A stretch of 7,320 nt of DNA from REEB426 sp964551975 (GCA_964551975.1 CAZKFI010000094.1:1-7320), one strand, 5' to 3'; counted from the first letter of the stretch, positions 1-5,671 are shown. Notes: generated from the sequence alone by a model not told the origin. Numbers and translations: made by a program.

Positions 1-553
1 GTACCAGACAGATCAAGCGAGTCCCCGAACGCGCCCAACTGAGCAACTCCTCTTCCGACGTGTAGCGCAAGGGCGGCGAGAGCAGGATCGCACCACGGAT
101 TTCCCGCAGCTGCTCTGGATGGGTCGCACCGAACTTGAGGATGACATCGGTACCAAAGGACCAACCCACTACCCAGGGGTTGGGTAGACCGCGACGCACA
201 GCGAAGTCGATCGCAGCCTGAAGGTCCAACTGCTCACCGATAGCGGCATCGAAATCGCCACCACTGGTACCGGCGGCGCTGCTGGTCCCGCGCGAGTTGA
301 AGCGAAGGACCGCAAGTTGCGCAAGGGCCGGTAGCCGCCACGCCATCTTGCGCAGCAGGTGCGAATCCATCATGCCCCCGTGGGTGGGCAGCGGATGCAC
401 GCAGATCAATGTCGCTACCGGCGCCTGCGACTCGGGCTGCGCCAACTCGCCGACAAGCGTCAGGCCATCGCTGGTCTGCAATCGCAGCGCTTCGCGTCGC
501 GCCGGCAGTACCGAGTTAGCCACGATGGCTGTGGTGGATGGGTCCTCAGTCAC
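1..553 (-). CDS. Alpha/beta-fold hydrolase, 3'-truncated by window edge
   Basis: Reading the minus strand from a GTG at 553 gives an uninterrupted frame of 184 codons that leaves the window at position 1 without a stop. It shows an alpha/beta-hydrolase layout: a first core strand ending in CVHPLPTHGG (residues 51-60), a second strand with LRFNSRGTSS (83-92), where the RG-type oxyanion region is expected, and the nucleophile elbow GWSFG (130-134) with candidate catalytic Ser132. The Asp and His of the triad should lie in the missing C-terminal part. The pattern resembles the predicted small hydrolases of COG2945; the substrate is unknown. There is no signal peptide, so it is probably cytosolic. 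The GTG start is chosen because it overlaps the stop of the upstream gene as GTGA, implying translational coupling. An in-frame GTG at 523 is a less likely start. The codons above 553 read as low-complexity sequence without family resemblance. Confidence 0.82.
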   Translation of the reverse strand, partial: MTEDPSTTAIVANSVLPARREALRLQTSDGLTLVGELAQPESQAPVATLICVHPLPTHGGMMDSHLLRKMAWRLPALAQLAVLRFNSRGTSSAAGTSGGDFDAAIGEQLDLQAAIDFAVRRGLPNPWVVGWSFGTDVILKFGATHPEQLREIRGAILLSPPLRYTSEEELLSWARSGTRLICLV

Positions 554-849
554 CGCCCCATCCGCCGATCGCGATGGTGGCGACGCTGCCAGCAGGCAGT
601 GTGCCAGTGGCGTCGCTGATCCAAGCCACTCCCGACGCGATGGTCCTCCAATGGCCAGGCCACTACGTGGGGGGTCGCGGGTCTGATCTCGTGATCGCAT
701 CCAGGACAGCGATAGGGCTTCGTGGACGTAGACCCCGTGATGGACTGCACGACCCAGTCCTCGCCGTCGAACTCCTCCACCTGCCGATGCTGAGCGCTGA
801 TCGGGCGTTCCTGCTCGCTGGCAGGCTGCCGACGATGTTTGCGGCCCAT
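550..849 (-). CDS. Small basic zinc-finger-like protein, conserved actinobacterial type
   Basis: This 99-residue protein has a basic, probably disordered N-terminus (MGRKHRRQP), a middle region with two tryptophan/valine-rich strands, then YRCPGCDHEI (46-55), the strand HVVAWP (61-66) and RHWHTACW (80-87). Cys48, Cys51, His83 and Cys86 form a CxxC...HxxC set that should bind one zinc ion, like a treble-clef or ribbon finger. I recall similar proteins beside nucS in other actinobacteria, often loosely labelled ATP/GTP-binding protein; no nucleotide-binding motif is visible here, so I do not use that label. The function is unknown; nucleic-acid or protein binding is a guess from the finger and the basic tail. 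The ATG at 849 is chosen because GAAGG (858-862) lies 8 bases upstream; a longer frame from 918 exists but adds residues of no clear family character. The stop overlaps the hydrolase start. Confidence 0.78.
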   Translation of the reverse strand: MGRKHRRQPASEQERPISAQHRQVEEFDGEDWVVQSITGSTSTKPYRCPGCDHEIRPATPHVVAWPLEDHRVGSGLDQRRHWHTACWQRRHHRDRRMGR

Positions 850-857
850 AACGATGA

Positions 858-862
858 CCTTC
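858..862 (-). promoter_or_regulatory. Shine-Dalgarno GAAGG for the zinc-finger gene
   Basis: On the minus strand GAAGG lies 8 bases before the ATG at 849. It decides this start over the ATG at 918, which has no comparable site. Confidence 0.55.
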
Positions 863-895
863 ACGCTCCATGAATGCAACCGGCGAGGAGGCTTC

Positions 896-901
896 AGCCT
901 A
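896..901 (-). promoter_or_regulatory. Candidate -10 box TAGGCT for the zinc-finger/hydrolase pair
   Basis: TAGGCT fits the actinobacterial -10 pattern TANNNT and would give a leader of about 40 bases that contains the GAAGG ribosome site. No convincing -35 hexamer is visible. It overlaps the proximal copy of an 11-base direct repeat. Read-through from nucS, whose stop is 107 bases upstream, is an alternative source of the transcript. Confidence 0.35.
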
Positions 902-951
902 CGCCGAGGTGCCACCAACGCTGAAGTGACGCCTACGCCGATAGACGTCTA
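897..951. repeat. 11-base direct repeat plus 10-base palindrome in the gap behind nucS
   Basis: GCCTACGCCGA occurs at 897-907 and again, identically, at 931-941, 34 bases apart. The second copy is followed immediately by the perfect palindrome TAGACGTCTA at 942-951. Together they fill much of the 850-956 gap between the nucS stop and the zinc-finger start. The period is near three helical turns, so paired regulator binding is possible, but this is inference; no known operator is recognised and short repeats can arise by chance in GC-rich DNA. Confidence 0.4.
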
Positions 952-956
952 CGTGC

Positions 957-1628
957 TTAGAACAGCCGAAGTGATGGGTCATCCCTGCCCCTGAGCGCGT
1001 CGTAGTCCAACACGACGCAGCGAATACCACGATCTTCAGCGAGCGTACGCGCCTGGGGTTTGATCTCCTGCGCTGCCAGTACTCCAGCGACAGGTGCCAG
1101 CAGCGAATCTCGGTTGAGAAGCTCCAGGTAGCGAGACAACTGCTCGACGCCGTCTATCTCAGCGCGCCGCTTGACCTCAACCGCGACCACCGACCCGGCA
1201 GCATCACGACACAGCAGGTCAACTGGTCCGATCGGTGTTGGGTGTTCACGGCGAATCAGTGACCAACCCGCACCCAGGACCTGTACGTGCAGGGCGAGGA
1301 GTTGTTGCAGGTGGGCTTCCACGCCATCCTTGACCAGCCCCGGATCTACTCCGAGCTCGTGACTCAATTCGGCAAGGATCTCGTGGACCTGCACTGCGAG
1401 GGATTCACCGGCACGGTTGCTCACCAGCCAGCGTTCCTCCCCCGACTCCACATGAATCTGCAACGTGCACGGCGGGCTCATCCAGTTCAGGGGTTTGTAG
1501 GAACCACCGTCAGCATGGATGAGCACAGACCCATCCGCCTTCACCATGATCATGCGCACGGCTTCAGGCAGATAGGCATCCAGCCGACCCGAGTACACCA
1601 CCGTGCATCGGGCAATCACCACACGCAT
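957..1628 (-). CDS. nucS: Endonuclease NucS (non-canonical mismatch repair)
   Basis: NucS/EndoMS cuts both strands at mismatched bases and replaces MutS/MutL in most actinobacteria and many archaea; it is recruited by the sliding clamp. The 223-residue product has the family's full length. The N-terminal DNA-binding beta domain carries SYKPLNWMSPPC (43-54), followed by the linker ELGVDPGLVKDGVEAHL (91-107). The C-terminal RecB-like nuclease domain shows GPVDLLCRD (134-142) and VAVEVKRR (148-155), giving the catalytic set Asp137, Glu151 and Lys153. It continues through VEQLSRYLELLNRD (161-174) and IKPQAR (189-194). It ends in SLRLF, matching the clamp-binding tail of the family. All key residues are present, so it should be active. 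The ATG start is supported by a perfect AGGAGG 4 bases upstream. The gene is divergent from the small membrane protein at 1695 and followed on the same strand by the zinc-finger/hydrolase pair. Confidence 0.96.
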   Translation of the reverse strand: MRVVIARCTVVYSGRLDAYLPEAVRMIMVKADGSVLIHADGGSYKPLNWMSPPCTLQIHVESGEERWLVSNRAGESLAVQVHEILAELSHELGVDPGLVKDGVEAHLQQLLALHVQVLGAGWSLIRREHPTPIGPVDLLCRDAAGSVVAVEVKRRAEIDGVEQLSRYLELLNRDSLLAPVAGVLAAQEIKPQARTLAEDRGIRCVVLDYDALRGRDDPSLRLF

Positions 1629-1632
1629 CAGA

Positions 1633-1638
1633 CCTCCT
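1633..1638 (-). promoter_or_regulatory. Strong ribosome binding site AGGAGG of nucS
   Basis: A perfect AGGAGG lies 4 bases before the nucS ATG. It contrasts with murA, the adenosyltransferase and the propeller gene, which lack a well-spaced ribosome site and appear leaderless. Confidence 0.75.
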
Positions 1639-1646
1639 GGAGCAGC

Positions 1647-1652
1647 AGGCTA
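1647..1652 (-). promoter_or_regulatory. Candidate -10 box TAGCCT of nucS
   Basis: TAGCCT fits TANNNT and would place transcription start about 12 bases before the nucS ATG, a leader just long enough to hold the AGGAGG. No clear -35 box is seen. It lies in the 66-base divergent gap shared with the gene starting at 1695. Confidence 0.4.
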
Positions 1653-1682
1653 GCCCGACGCGCGCTCTGTCCCAGCATGCTG

Positions 1683-1688
1683 CACACT
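1683..1688 (+). promoter_or_regulatory. Weak candidate -10 CACACT for a leaderless start at 1695
   Basis: CACACT matches TANNNT except for the first base and lies exactly six bases before the ATG at 1695, the spacing seen at the leaderless-type starts of murA and the adenosyltransferase. No Shine-Dalgarno precedes this ATG. It is the weakest of the set. Confidence 0.3.
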
Positions 1689-1694
1689 TTCGCT

Positions 1695-2021
1695 ATGCCA
1701 GCGTGGAATGCGTTCTCCTACGTATTCGGGCCCCTCGCGGCCTTCGCGGTCCTAGGTCTGCTCATCCTGGTCCTGAAGTGGGCATTCGGTCGGCGAACCT
1801 CGGTCGTGGCGGCCGCACCCAGGGTTGGTCAGCCAGACGAGTACGGCTTACTGGTTCCGGTGGCGACCCCCGGCACCTACATCGAAGGTGAGATCCTGCG
1901 GCGCCGACTGGAGGATGCTGGAGTACGAGCGAATCTGGCCCACACCGCGCAGGGACCTCGGGTGCTTGTCTGGCCGCAGGACGTTGATCGCGCCCGAGCC
2001 ATCGCCGCCACCTCTGAATAG
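1695..2021 (+). CDS. Small one-TM protein with DUF2007-like C-terminal domain
   Basis: The 108-residue product has one hydrophobic segment (about residues 8-30, FSYVFGPLAAFAVLGLLILV) followed by basic residues (KWAFGRR), predicting a membrane anchor with a cytoplasmic tail. The tail (about 49-106) reads as a small alpha/beta module: YGLLVPVATPGTYIEGEILR (50-69), then a helix ending LEDAGVRAN, a short strand, and VLVWPQDVDRARAIAA (90-105). The order 'avoid, helix, ageing of a strand, then WVPxxDxxRAxxL' resembles DUF2007, a small domain proposed to act in signal transduction; the partner is unknown. An upstream in-frame ATG at 1677 would add six residues (MLHTFA); 1695 is preferred because of the near -10 box six bases before it, and neither has a ribosome site. 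Longer versions reaching into nucS are antisense artefacts. It converges on murA, 14 bases apart. Confidence 0.75.
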   Translation: MPAWNAFSYVFGPLAAFAVLGLLILVLKWAFGRRTSVVAAAPRVGQPDEYGLLVPVATPGTYIEGEILRRRLEDAGVRANLAHTAQGPRVLVWPQDVDRARAIAATSE

Positions 2022-2035
2022 GGGTCAGCGCTTCG

Positions 2036-3307
2036 TCAGAACAGCGCGGAATCCTCGGTGCGTTCAATCTGGGCTCCCAGTGACTGCAACTGCGGAACAA
2101 AGCGCGCGTATCCGCGGTCGATATGCCCCACTCCGTACACGGTCGTCACACCCTCAGCTACCAGACCTGCCAGGACCAACCCGGCACCAGCACGGATATC
2201 GGTGGCCTCCACTGGTGCTCCAGAGAGTTCCGGCTTACCCCGAACCAGGGCATGATGCCCGTCGGTGCGCACATCGGCACCCAAGCGAGCCAGTTCCTGC
2301 ACGAATCTGAAGCGTGCCTCGAAGAGGTTCTCGGTGACCAGCGCGGCGCCGTCCGCAATGGCATTCATCGCAATGAACTGAGGTTGAAGATCGGTCGGGA
2401 AACCTGGGAAAGGGAGCGTGACGACATCGACTGAGAGTGGACGCCGATGCATCTGCACCCGGAAACCGTCATCAAGGGCGGTGACCTGAGCACCACTTTC
2501 TTGCAGTTTCTCCAAGGCGATACGCAGGTGATCAGCGTCGACCTGACGCACACTCACATCGCCGCCGGTCATCGCGGCCGCCACTGCCCAGGTGCCAGCC
2601 ACGATGCGATCACCCACGACAGCGTGACTCACGGGCTGCAATTCCGGTACTCCCTGGATCTCCAGCGTTGAGGAGCCCACGCCCGAGATCGCCGCGCCCA
2701 TGTCCACCAGCATTCGGCAAATATCGACGATTTCCGGCTCACGCGCCGCGTTGTCGATGACGGTCACTCCTTGAGCGCGAACGGCTGCCATGAGAATCGT
2801 CTCGGTTGCTCCAACGCTGGGGAAGTCCAACCAGATACGTGCACCATGTAAACGCGCGCAACTCGCCCGCAGATAGCCATGCTCACTCACGACATGGGCA
2901 CCCATCCGCACCAGACCGGCAACATGCATATCAAGGCCACGTGACCCGATGTTGTCGCCACCAGGTAGTGCGACGTCTACTTCACCACAACGGGACAGCA
3001 GTGGGCCCAATACGCAGATGGATGCGCGCATTCGGCGTACCAGGTCGTAATCGGCACGATGGCGCAGTTCCCCTGGCACGGTGATGCTGATGCGGTCACC
3101 CAGCGGATCATGGTCAACTTCGCAACCTAACCGCCGAACTAACTCGGCCATGATCGCCACGTCGAGGATGTCAGGAACGTTCGTGAGCGTTGTGGTGCCC
3201 TCAGCAAGGAGTGCGGCTGCCATGAGCTTGAGCACCGAGTTCTTGGCGCCAGGCACCGAAACTTCACCCTGAAGCCGAGATCCCCCGTAGACGTTGAGGA
3301 CCTCCAC
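2036..3307 (-). CDS. murA: UDP-N-acetylglucosamine 1-carboxyvinyltransferase MurA, Cys-to-Asp type
   Basis: MurA transfers enolpyruvyl from PEP to UDP-GlcNAc in the cytoplasm, the first committed step of peptidoglycan synthesis. The 423-residue protein matches the family's usual length of about 420 and its two-lobed inside-out barrel. Visible functional residues are Lys22-Asn23 in VPGAKNS, Arg123 in the loop GGDNIGSRGLDMH (116-128), Asp306 in FPTDLQPQF, and Arg398 in DRGYARF. These correspond to Lys22, Asn23, Arg120, Asp305 and Arg397 of the E. coli enzyme. The position of the fosfomycin-reactive Cys115 of E. coli is Asp118 here (codon GAC at 2954-2956), as in mycobacterial MurA, so natural fosfomycin insensitivity is expected. 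The GTG start at 3307 has no Shine-Dalgarno but is preceded at six bases by TACGAT, fitting a leaderless transcript. It is divergent from the adenosyltransferase; no terminator is visible in the 14-base gap behind it. Confidence 0.97.
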   Translation of the reverse strand: MEVLNVYGGSRLQGEVSVPGAKNSVLKLMAAALLAEGTTTLTNVPDILDVAIMAELVRRLGCEVDHDPLGDRISITVPGELRHRADYDLVRRMRASICVLGPLLSRCGEVDVALPGGDNIGSRGLDMHVAGLVRMGAHVVSEHGYLRASCARLHGARIWLDFPSVGATETILMAAVRAQGVTVIDNAAREPEIVDICRMLVDMGAAISGVGSSTLEIQGVPELQPVSHAVVGDRIVAGTWAVAAAMTGGDVSVRQVDADHLRIALEKLQESGAQVTALDDGFRVQMHRRPLSVDVVTLPFPGFPTDLQPQFIAMNAIADGAALVTENLFEARFRFVQELARLGADVRTDGHHALVRGKPELSGAPVEATDIRAGAGLVLAGLVAEGVTTVYGVGHIDRGYARFVPQLQSLGAQIERTEDSALF

Positions 3308-3313
3308 GCTCGC

Positions 3314-3319
3314 ATCGTA
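3314..3319 (-). promoter_or_regulatory. Candidate leaderless -10 box TACGAT of murA
   Basis: TACGAT fits TANNNT and ends exactly six bases before the GTG start of murA, so transcription would begin at or next to the start codon. No ribosome binding site precedes this start. No TTGACA-like -35 is evident at 17-18 bases upstream. Confidence 0.55.
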
Positions 3320-3406
3320 CGAGGTGAACCATCAGCGGTGCGCACAGAGCCGGCTCAACTAGGCAGCACACCTCGCGCCGCAGGGGCGGAACCCATGATC
3401 GTGGCC

Positions 3407-3412
3407 TAGGCT
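3407..3412 (+). promoter_or_regulatory. Candidate leaderless -10 box TAGGCT of the adenosyltransferase
   Basis: TAGGCT fits TANNNT and ends exactly six bases before the ATG at 3419. There is no Shine-Dalgarno in front of the ATG, which supports a leaderless mRNA. The rest of the divergent gap (3308-3406) shows no recognisable riboswitch or cobalamin box. Confidence 0.55.
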
Positions 3413-3418
3413 CACACC

Positions 3419-3997
3419 ATGGTCCACTTGACTCGTATCTACACCCGCACTGGCGATGACGGGACGACGTCATTGGGCGATATGAGTCGCACGGGTAAGA
3501 ACGATCCACGACTGAAGGCCTATGCCGACGTCGACGAGGCAAACTGCTCAATCGGAGTCACCCTGGCCACCACGCAGCTCGCCGACGACGTGCGTGAAGT
3601 TCTGCTGGCCATCCAGAACGATCTGTTCGACGTCGGTGCAGACCTGTGTACCCCCGTCGTAGACAACCCGGCACACGTTCCCCTGCGCGTCACCGAGGAA
3701 TACATCGACCGCCTCGAAGGGCACTGCGACAGCTTCAACGAGCGCCTGACACCCCTTGCGTCATTCGTTTTACCCGGTGGTACCCCGGCGGCCGCGCAAC
3801 TGCATGTAGCCCGCACGGTCGTGCGCCGCGCTGAGCGATCCACCTGGGCAGCCCTAGACACGTACCACGGCGGCATGAATCCACTCACCGCGACCTACCT
3901 CAATCGTCTCTCCGACCTGCTGTTCATTCTGGCTCGACTGGCCAACGCCGATGCCGGCGGCGACGTGCTCTGGCGTCCGGGAGCCAACCGGGGATGA
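3419..3997 (+). CDS. Cob(I)alamin adenosyltransferase, PduO type
   Basis: The enzyme transfers the 5'-deoxyadenosyl group of ATP to cob(I)alamin, making coenzyme B12 in the cytosol; PduO-type enzymes are trimeric helical bundles with active sites between subunits. The 192-residue product has the normal length and all landmarks: the N-terminal ATP loop TRTGDDGTTSL (9-19), the helix start AYADVDEAN (34-42), FVLPGGTPAAAQLHVAR (116-132), the ATP-contact helix VVRRAER (134-140), and YLNRLSDLLFILAR (160-173). The family is also called CobO-like or MMAB-like, so I give no symbol. The ATG is preceded by a leaderless-type -10 box. The gene is divergent from murA, and the next gene starts 7 bases after its stop, so the two are probably cotranscribed. 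No B12 biosynthesis genes are in the window, so salvage or supply for B12-dependent enzymes elsewhere is equally possible. Confidence 0.95.
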   Translation: MVHLTRIYTRTGDDGTTSLGDMSRTGKNDPRLKAYADVDEANCSIGVTLATTQLADDVREVLLAIQNDLFDVGADLCTPVVDNPAHVPLRVTEEYIDRLEGHCDSFNERLTPLASFVLPGGTPAAAQLHVARTVVRRAERSTWAALDTYHGGMNPLTATYLNRLSDLLFILARLANADAGGDVLWRPGANRG

Positions 3998-4004
3998 TGG
4001 TCGG

Positions 4005-4604
4005 ATGAGTTCAGCGACGGATCGAACTCGGCGGATCGTCATCCGCCTCGAAGACCCCGACCAACTCTTCGTCGCGAATCCACCCCACCCCAACTCGCCG
4101 CTGTACACGGAGTTCACTGCACAACCGGCAATGGACACCGTCCGTGAGATCCTGCTCATGCACCTGCCACCGCGACATACCCATGTGGAGATCGAGCTGG
4201 TCTTGCCAGCCAAGCGACTGCATCCCGGCCTCGATGAAGAACTCACCACGGCCGTCAGGCGCTGGGTGCGCGTACAGAACCGCATGCAGGGTGAGGCAAC
4301 CGAGGCTGAGGGTGTGATCGGGCGCCGCCTGTTCATTTTCGGAGTCCTGGCATTTCTGTTCCTGCAAACCCTGAGCATCCTGGTCAAGAAGTACGGGGAC
4401 TTCTGGAACGACTACCTGATCGATGCCTTAGGCGAGGGGCTAAGCGTCACCAGCTGGGTGATGCTCTGGTTCCCCGTACAGATCTTCACCGTTGAGACGT
4501 GGCGAAGTTCCATCAGACGCCGTCGCCTGCGCATTCTCGAAGGTGTCACCGTGCACACCTACGCACATGAGACGTACCAGGGCTTCGAGTACGCCACCAA
4601 ATAG
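4005..4604 (+). CDS. Two-TM membrane protein of unknown function
   Basis: The 199-residue product has no recognised enzyme motif. The N-terminal 105 residues are soluble and polar, starting with a strand-like IVIRLEDPDQLF (11-22) and containing VEIELVLP (61-68) before an amphipathic helix (79-105). Two hydrophobic segments follow, about 108-127 (RLFIFGVLAFLFLQTLSILV region) and 147-164 (SVTSWVMLWFPVQIFTV region). The positive cluster RRRRLR (171-176) then predicts both termini in the cytoplasm. The WVMLWFPVQIF segment recalls an uncharacterised bacterial membrane family with a GWVALWRPLEIF-like motif; this is from memory and unproven. The ATG at 4005 is chosen because it lies 7 bases after the adenosyltransferase stop with GGGGA about 10 bases before it; an in-frame ATG at 3951 would overlap that gene by 47 bases. 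It converges on the propeller gene with a 7-base gap. A link to cobalamin is suggested only by the shared transcript. Confidence 0.8.
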   Translation: MSSATDRTRRIVIRLEDPDQLFVANPPHPNSPLYTEFTAQPAMDTVREILLMHLPPRHTHVEIELVLPAKRLHPGLDEELTTAVRRWVRVQNRMQGEATEAEGVIGRRLFIFGVLAFLFLQTLSILVKKYGDFWNDYLIDALGEGLSVTSWVMLWFPVQIFTVETWRSSIRRRRLRILEGVTVHTYAHETYQGFEYATK

Positions 4605-4611
4605 TTCGGCG

Positions 4612-5643
4612 TCAGGGTGTCCGGCTCTTCAGGACCGAGACGGAGTTCCCCAACACGTTGGTTACATAGACCGAACCAGTGCGCGCTGAGACCGCCACTC
4701 CGCTGGGGCCATCGCCGACCGCTACCTCCTGGACGACGGTGTTCGTGGCCAGGTCGATCACCGACACCGTGTCTGATTCGAAGTTCGTCACGAACGCTTT
4801 CGTCCGCCCCACCGCGACCCCGTATGGCGAACTACCCACCGGGATGGTGGCCGAGACCAAGCGAGTCGCCATGTCGATGACCGAGACGGTGTCGTTATCC
4901 GCATTGGCCACATAGGCGCGATTGCCGTTGGCATCAAAGGCGATCCCCTGGGGATTCGCGCCGACGAGTACTGAGAATTGGCAGTCCCCGGTGCCACATC
5001 CCTGGTCATTGAAGTTCACCAGGCCCAGCGATGGACAGGTGACCCCCCAGGTTCGGGTGCCTCGCAGGGCGTCGACCGCGGCGATGCCATCACCTAAACA
5101 GCCCTGGCTCTGGACGGGATAGCCATTCGAGGACATCGCAGGCAGTGTGTAAATGCCAACGCCGTACCCCGAGGCATTGCTGCCGGTCACCCACATCTCG
5201 GCTCCGTCTGCCGAGATCGCCAAATTCTCCGGTGAGGGGATAGTTCCCGCGGTGGACACCACTCGGAGCGTTTGCGTGTCGATTGCGGAGACACTGCCTA
5301 CCCGCTGCGCATCGCCACCGTTGTTGGCCACGTAGACGCGTCGATTGTCTGGACTGATCGCTACCCCACGGGGCGCCGTGCCAACGCGCACGGCGGCAAG
5401 GATTCGACGAGTGCGCAGATCGATGACCGAGACCGAGTTGCCGTCCTCGTTTGTGACGTAGGCGCGTCGCCCATTCCGGCTGATGGCAATCTCACCGGGT
5501 GCCGCACCAACAGCAATGGCGGAAGAGACCTCATAGGCTGCTGGTGCGCCCGGTAGAGCCTGGGCTGATCCGGTGAGTCCGGCCACAAGAAGGGCCCCAA
5601 CCGCCGCGGTGAGGGCAACACGTACAGGGTTTGCACTGCGCAT
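4612..5643 (-). CDS. Secreted YVTN-family beta-propeller protein
   Basis: From the ATG at 5643 the 343-residue product begins with a signal peptide: MRSANPVR, a hydrophobic core, and a signal peptidase I site after AQA (27-29), so it is exported. The mature part is built of about 40-residue propeller blades with the pattern 'G-P-x-G-[IV]-A-[IV]-S ... YVTN-x(5)-VSVID'. Clear copies are AYVTNEDGNSVSVID, VYVANNGGDAQRVGSVSAID, AYVANADNDTVSVID, AFVTNFESDTVSVID and VYVTNVLGNSVSVL; a divergent blade contains MWVTGSNASG. A seven-bladed or slightly smaller propeller is expected. Residues 182-221 form an insertion with four cysteines, probably disulfides outside the cell. The family binds diverse ligands; no catalytic site can be named. 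An in-frame ATG at 5661 would add MTYSAP, but the only ribosome-like AGGG touches that codon. 5643 has a TACTCT box six bases before it. The gene lies directly behind atpC, where DUF2550 is common in relatives. Confidence 0.88.
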   Translation of the reverse strand: MRSANPVRVALTAAVGALLVAGLTGSAQALPGAPAAYEVSSAIAVGAAPGEIAISRNGRRAYVTNEDGNSVSVIDLRTRRILAAVRVGTAPRGVAISPDNRRVYVANNGGDAQRVGSVSAIDTQTLRVVSTAGTIPSPENLAISADGAEMWVTGSNASGYGVGIYTLPAMSSNGYPVQSQGCLGDGIAAVDALRGTRTWGVTCPSLGLVNFNDQGCGTGDCQFSVLVGANPQGIAFDANGNRAYVANADNDTVSVIDMATRLVSATIPVGSSPYGVAVGRTKAFVTNFESDTVSVIDLATNTVVQEVAVGDGPSGVAVSARTGSVYVTNVLGNSVSVLKSRTP

Positions 5644-5649
5644 GGGCGC

Positions 5650-5655
5650 AGAGTA
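5650..5655 (-). promoter_or_regulatory. Candidate leaderless -10 box TACTCT of the propeller gene
   Basis: TACTCT fits TANNNT and ends exactly six bases before the ATG at 5643, the same arrangement as at murA and the adenosyltransferase. It would give this gene its own promoter in addition to read-through from the ATP synthase operon. If translation starts at 5661 instead, the box falls inside the coding region and loses this meaning. Confidence 0.4.
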
Positions 5656-5671
5656 CGTCATCCCTAACGTC

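Noticed and set aside
850..918. N-terminal extension of the zinc-finger protein to an ATG at 918
   Set aside because: The added residues have no family character, no ribosome site precedes that ATG, and the extension would swallow the GAAGG site and the -10 region.
1287..1694. Long plus-strand frame running into the small membrane protein gene
   Set aside because: It is antisense to nucS, whose protein matches its family end to end; only the part from 1695 has a membrane segment and DUF2007-like pattern.
3320..3375. Inverted repeat CGAGGTG / CACCTCG in the murA-adenosyltransferase gap
   Set aside because: Only 7 bases per arm, 42 bases apart, with no extension of pairing; expected by chance at this composition.
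3308..3418. Possible cobalamin riboswitch upstream of the adenosyltransferase
   Set aside because: The gap is 111 bases, too short for a full B12 riboswitch, and shows no B12-box-like conserved core; the start appears leaderless.
3951..4004. Upstream ATG at 3951 for the two-TM protein
   Set aside because: It would overlap the adenosyltransferase by 47 bases; the added residues (MPAATCSG...) look like frame shadow of that gene.
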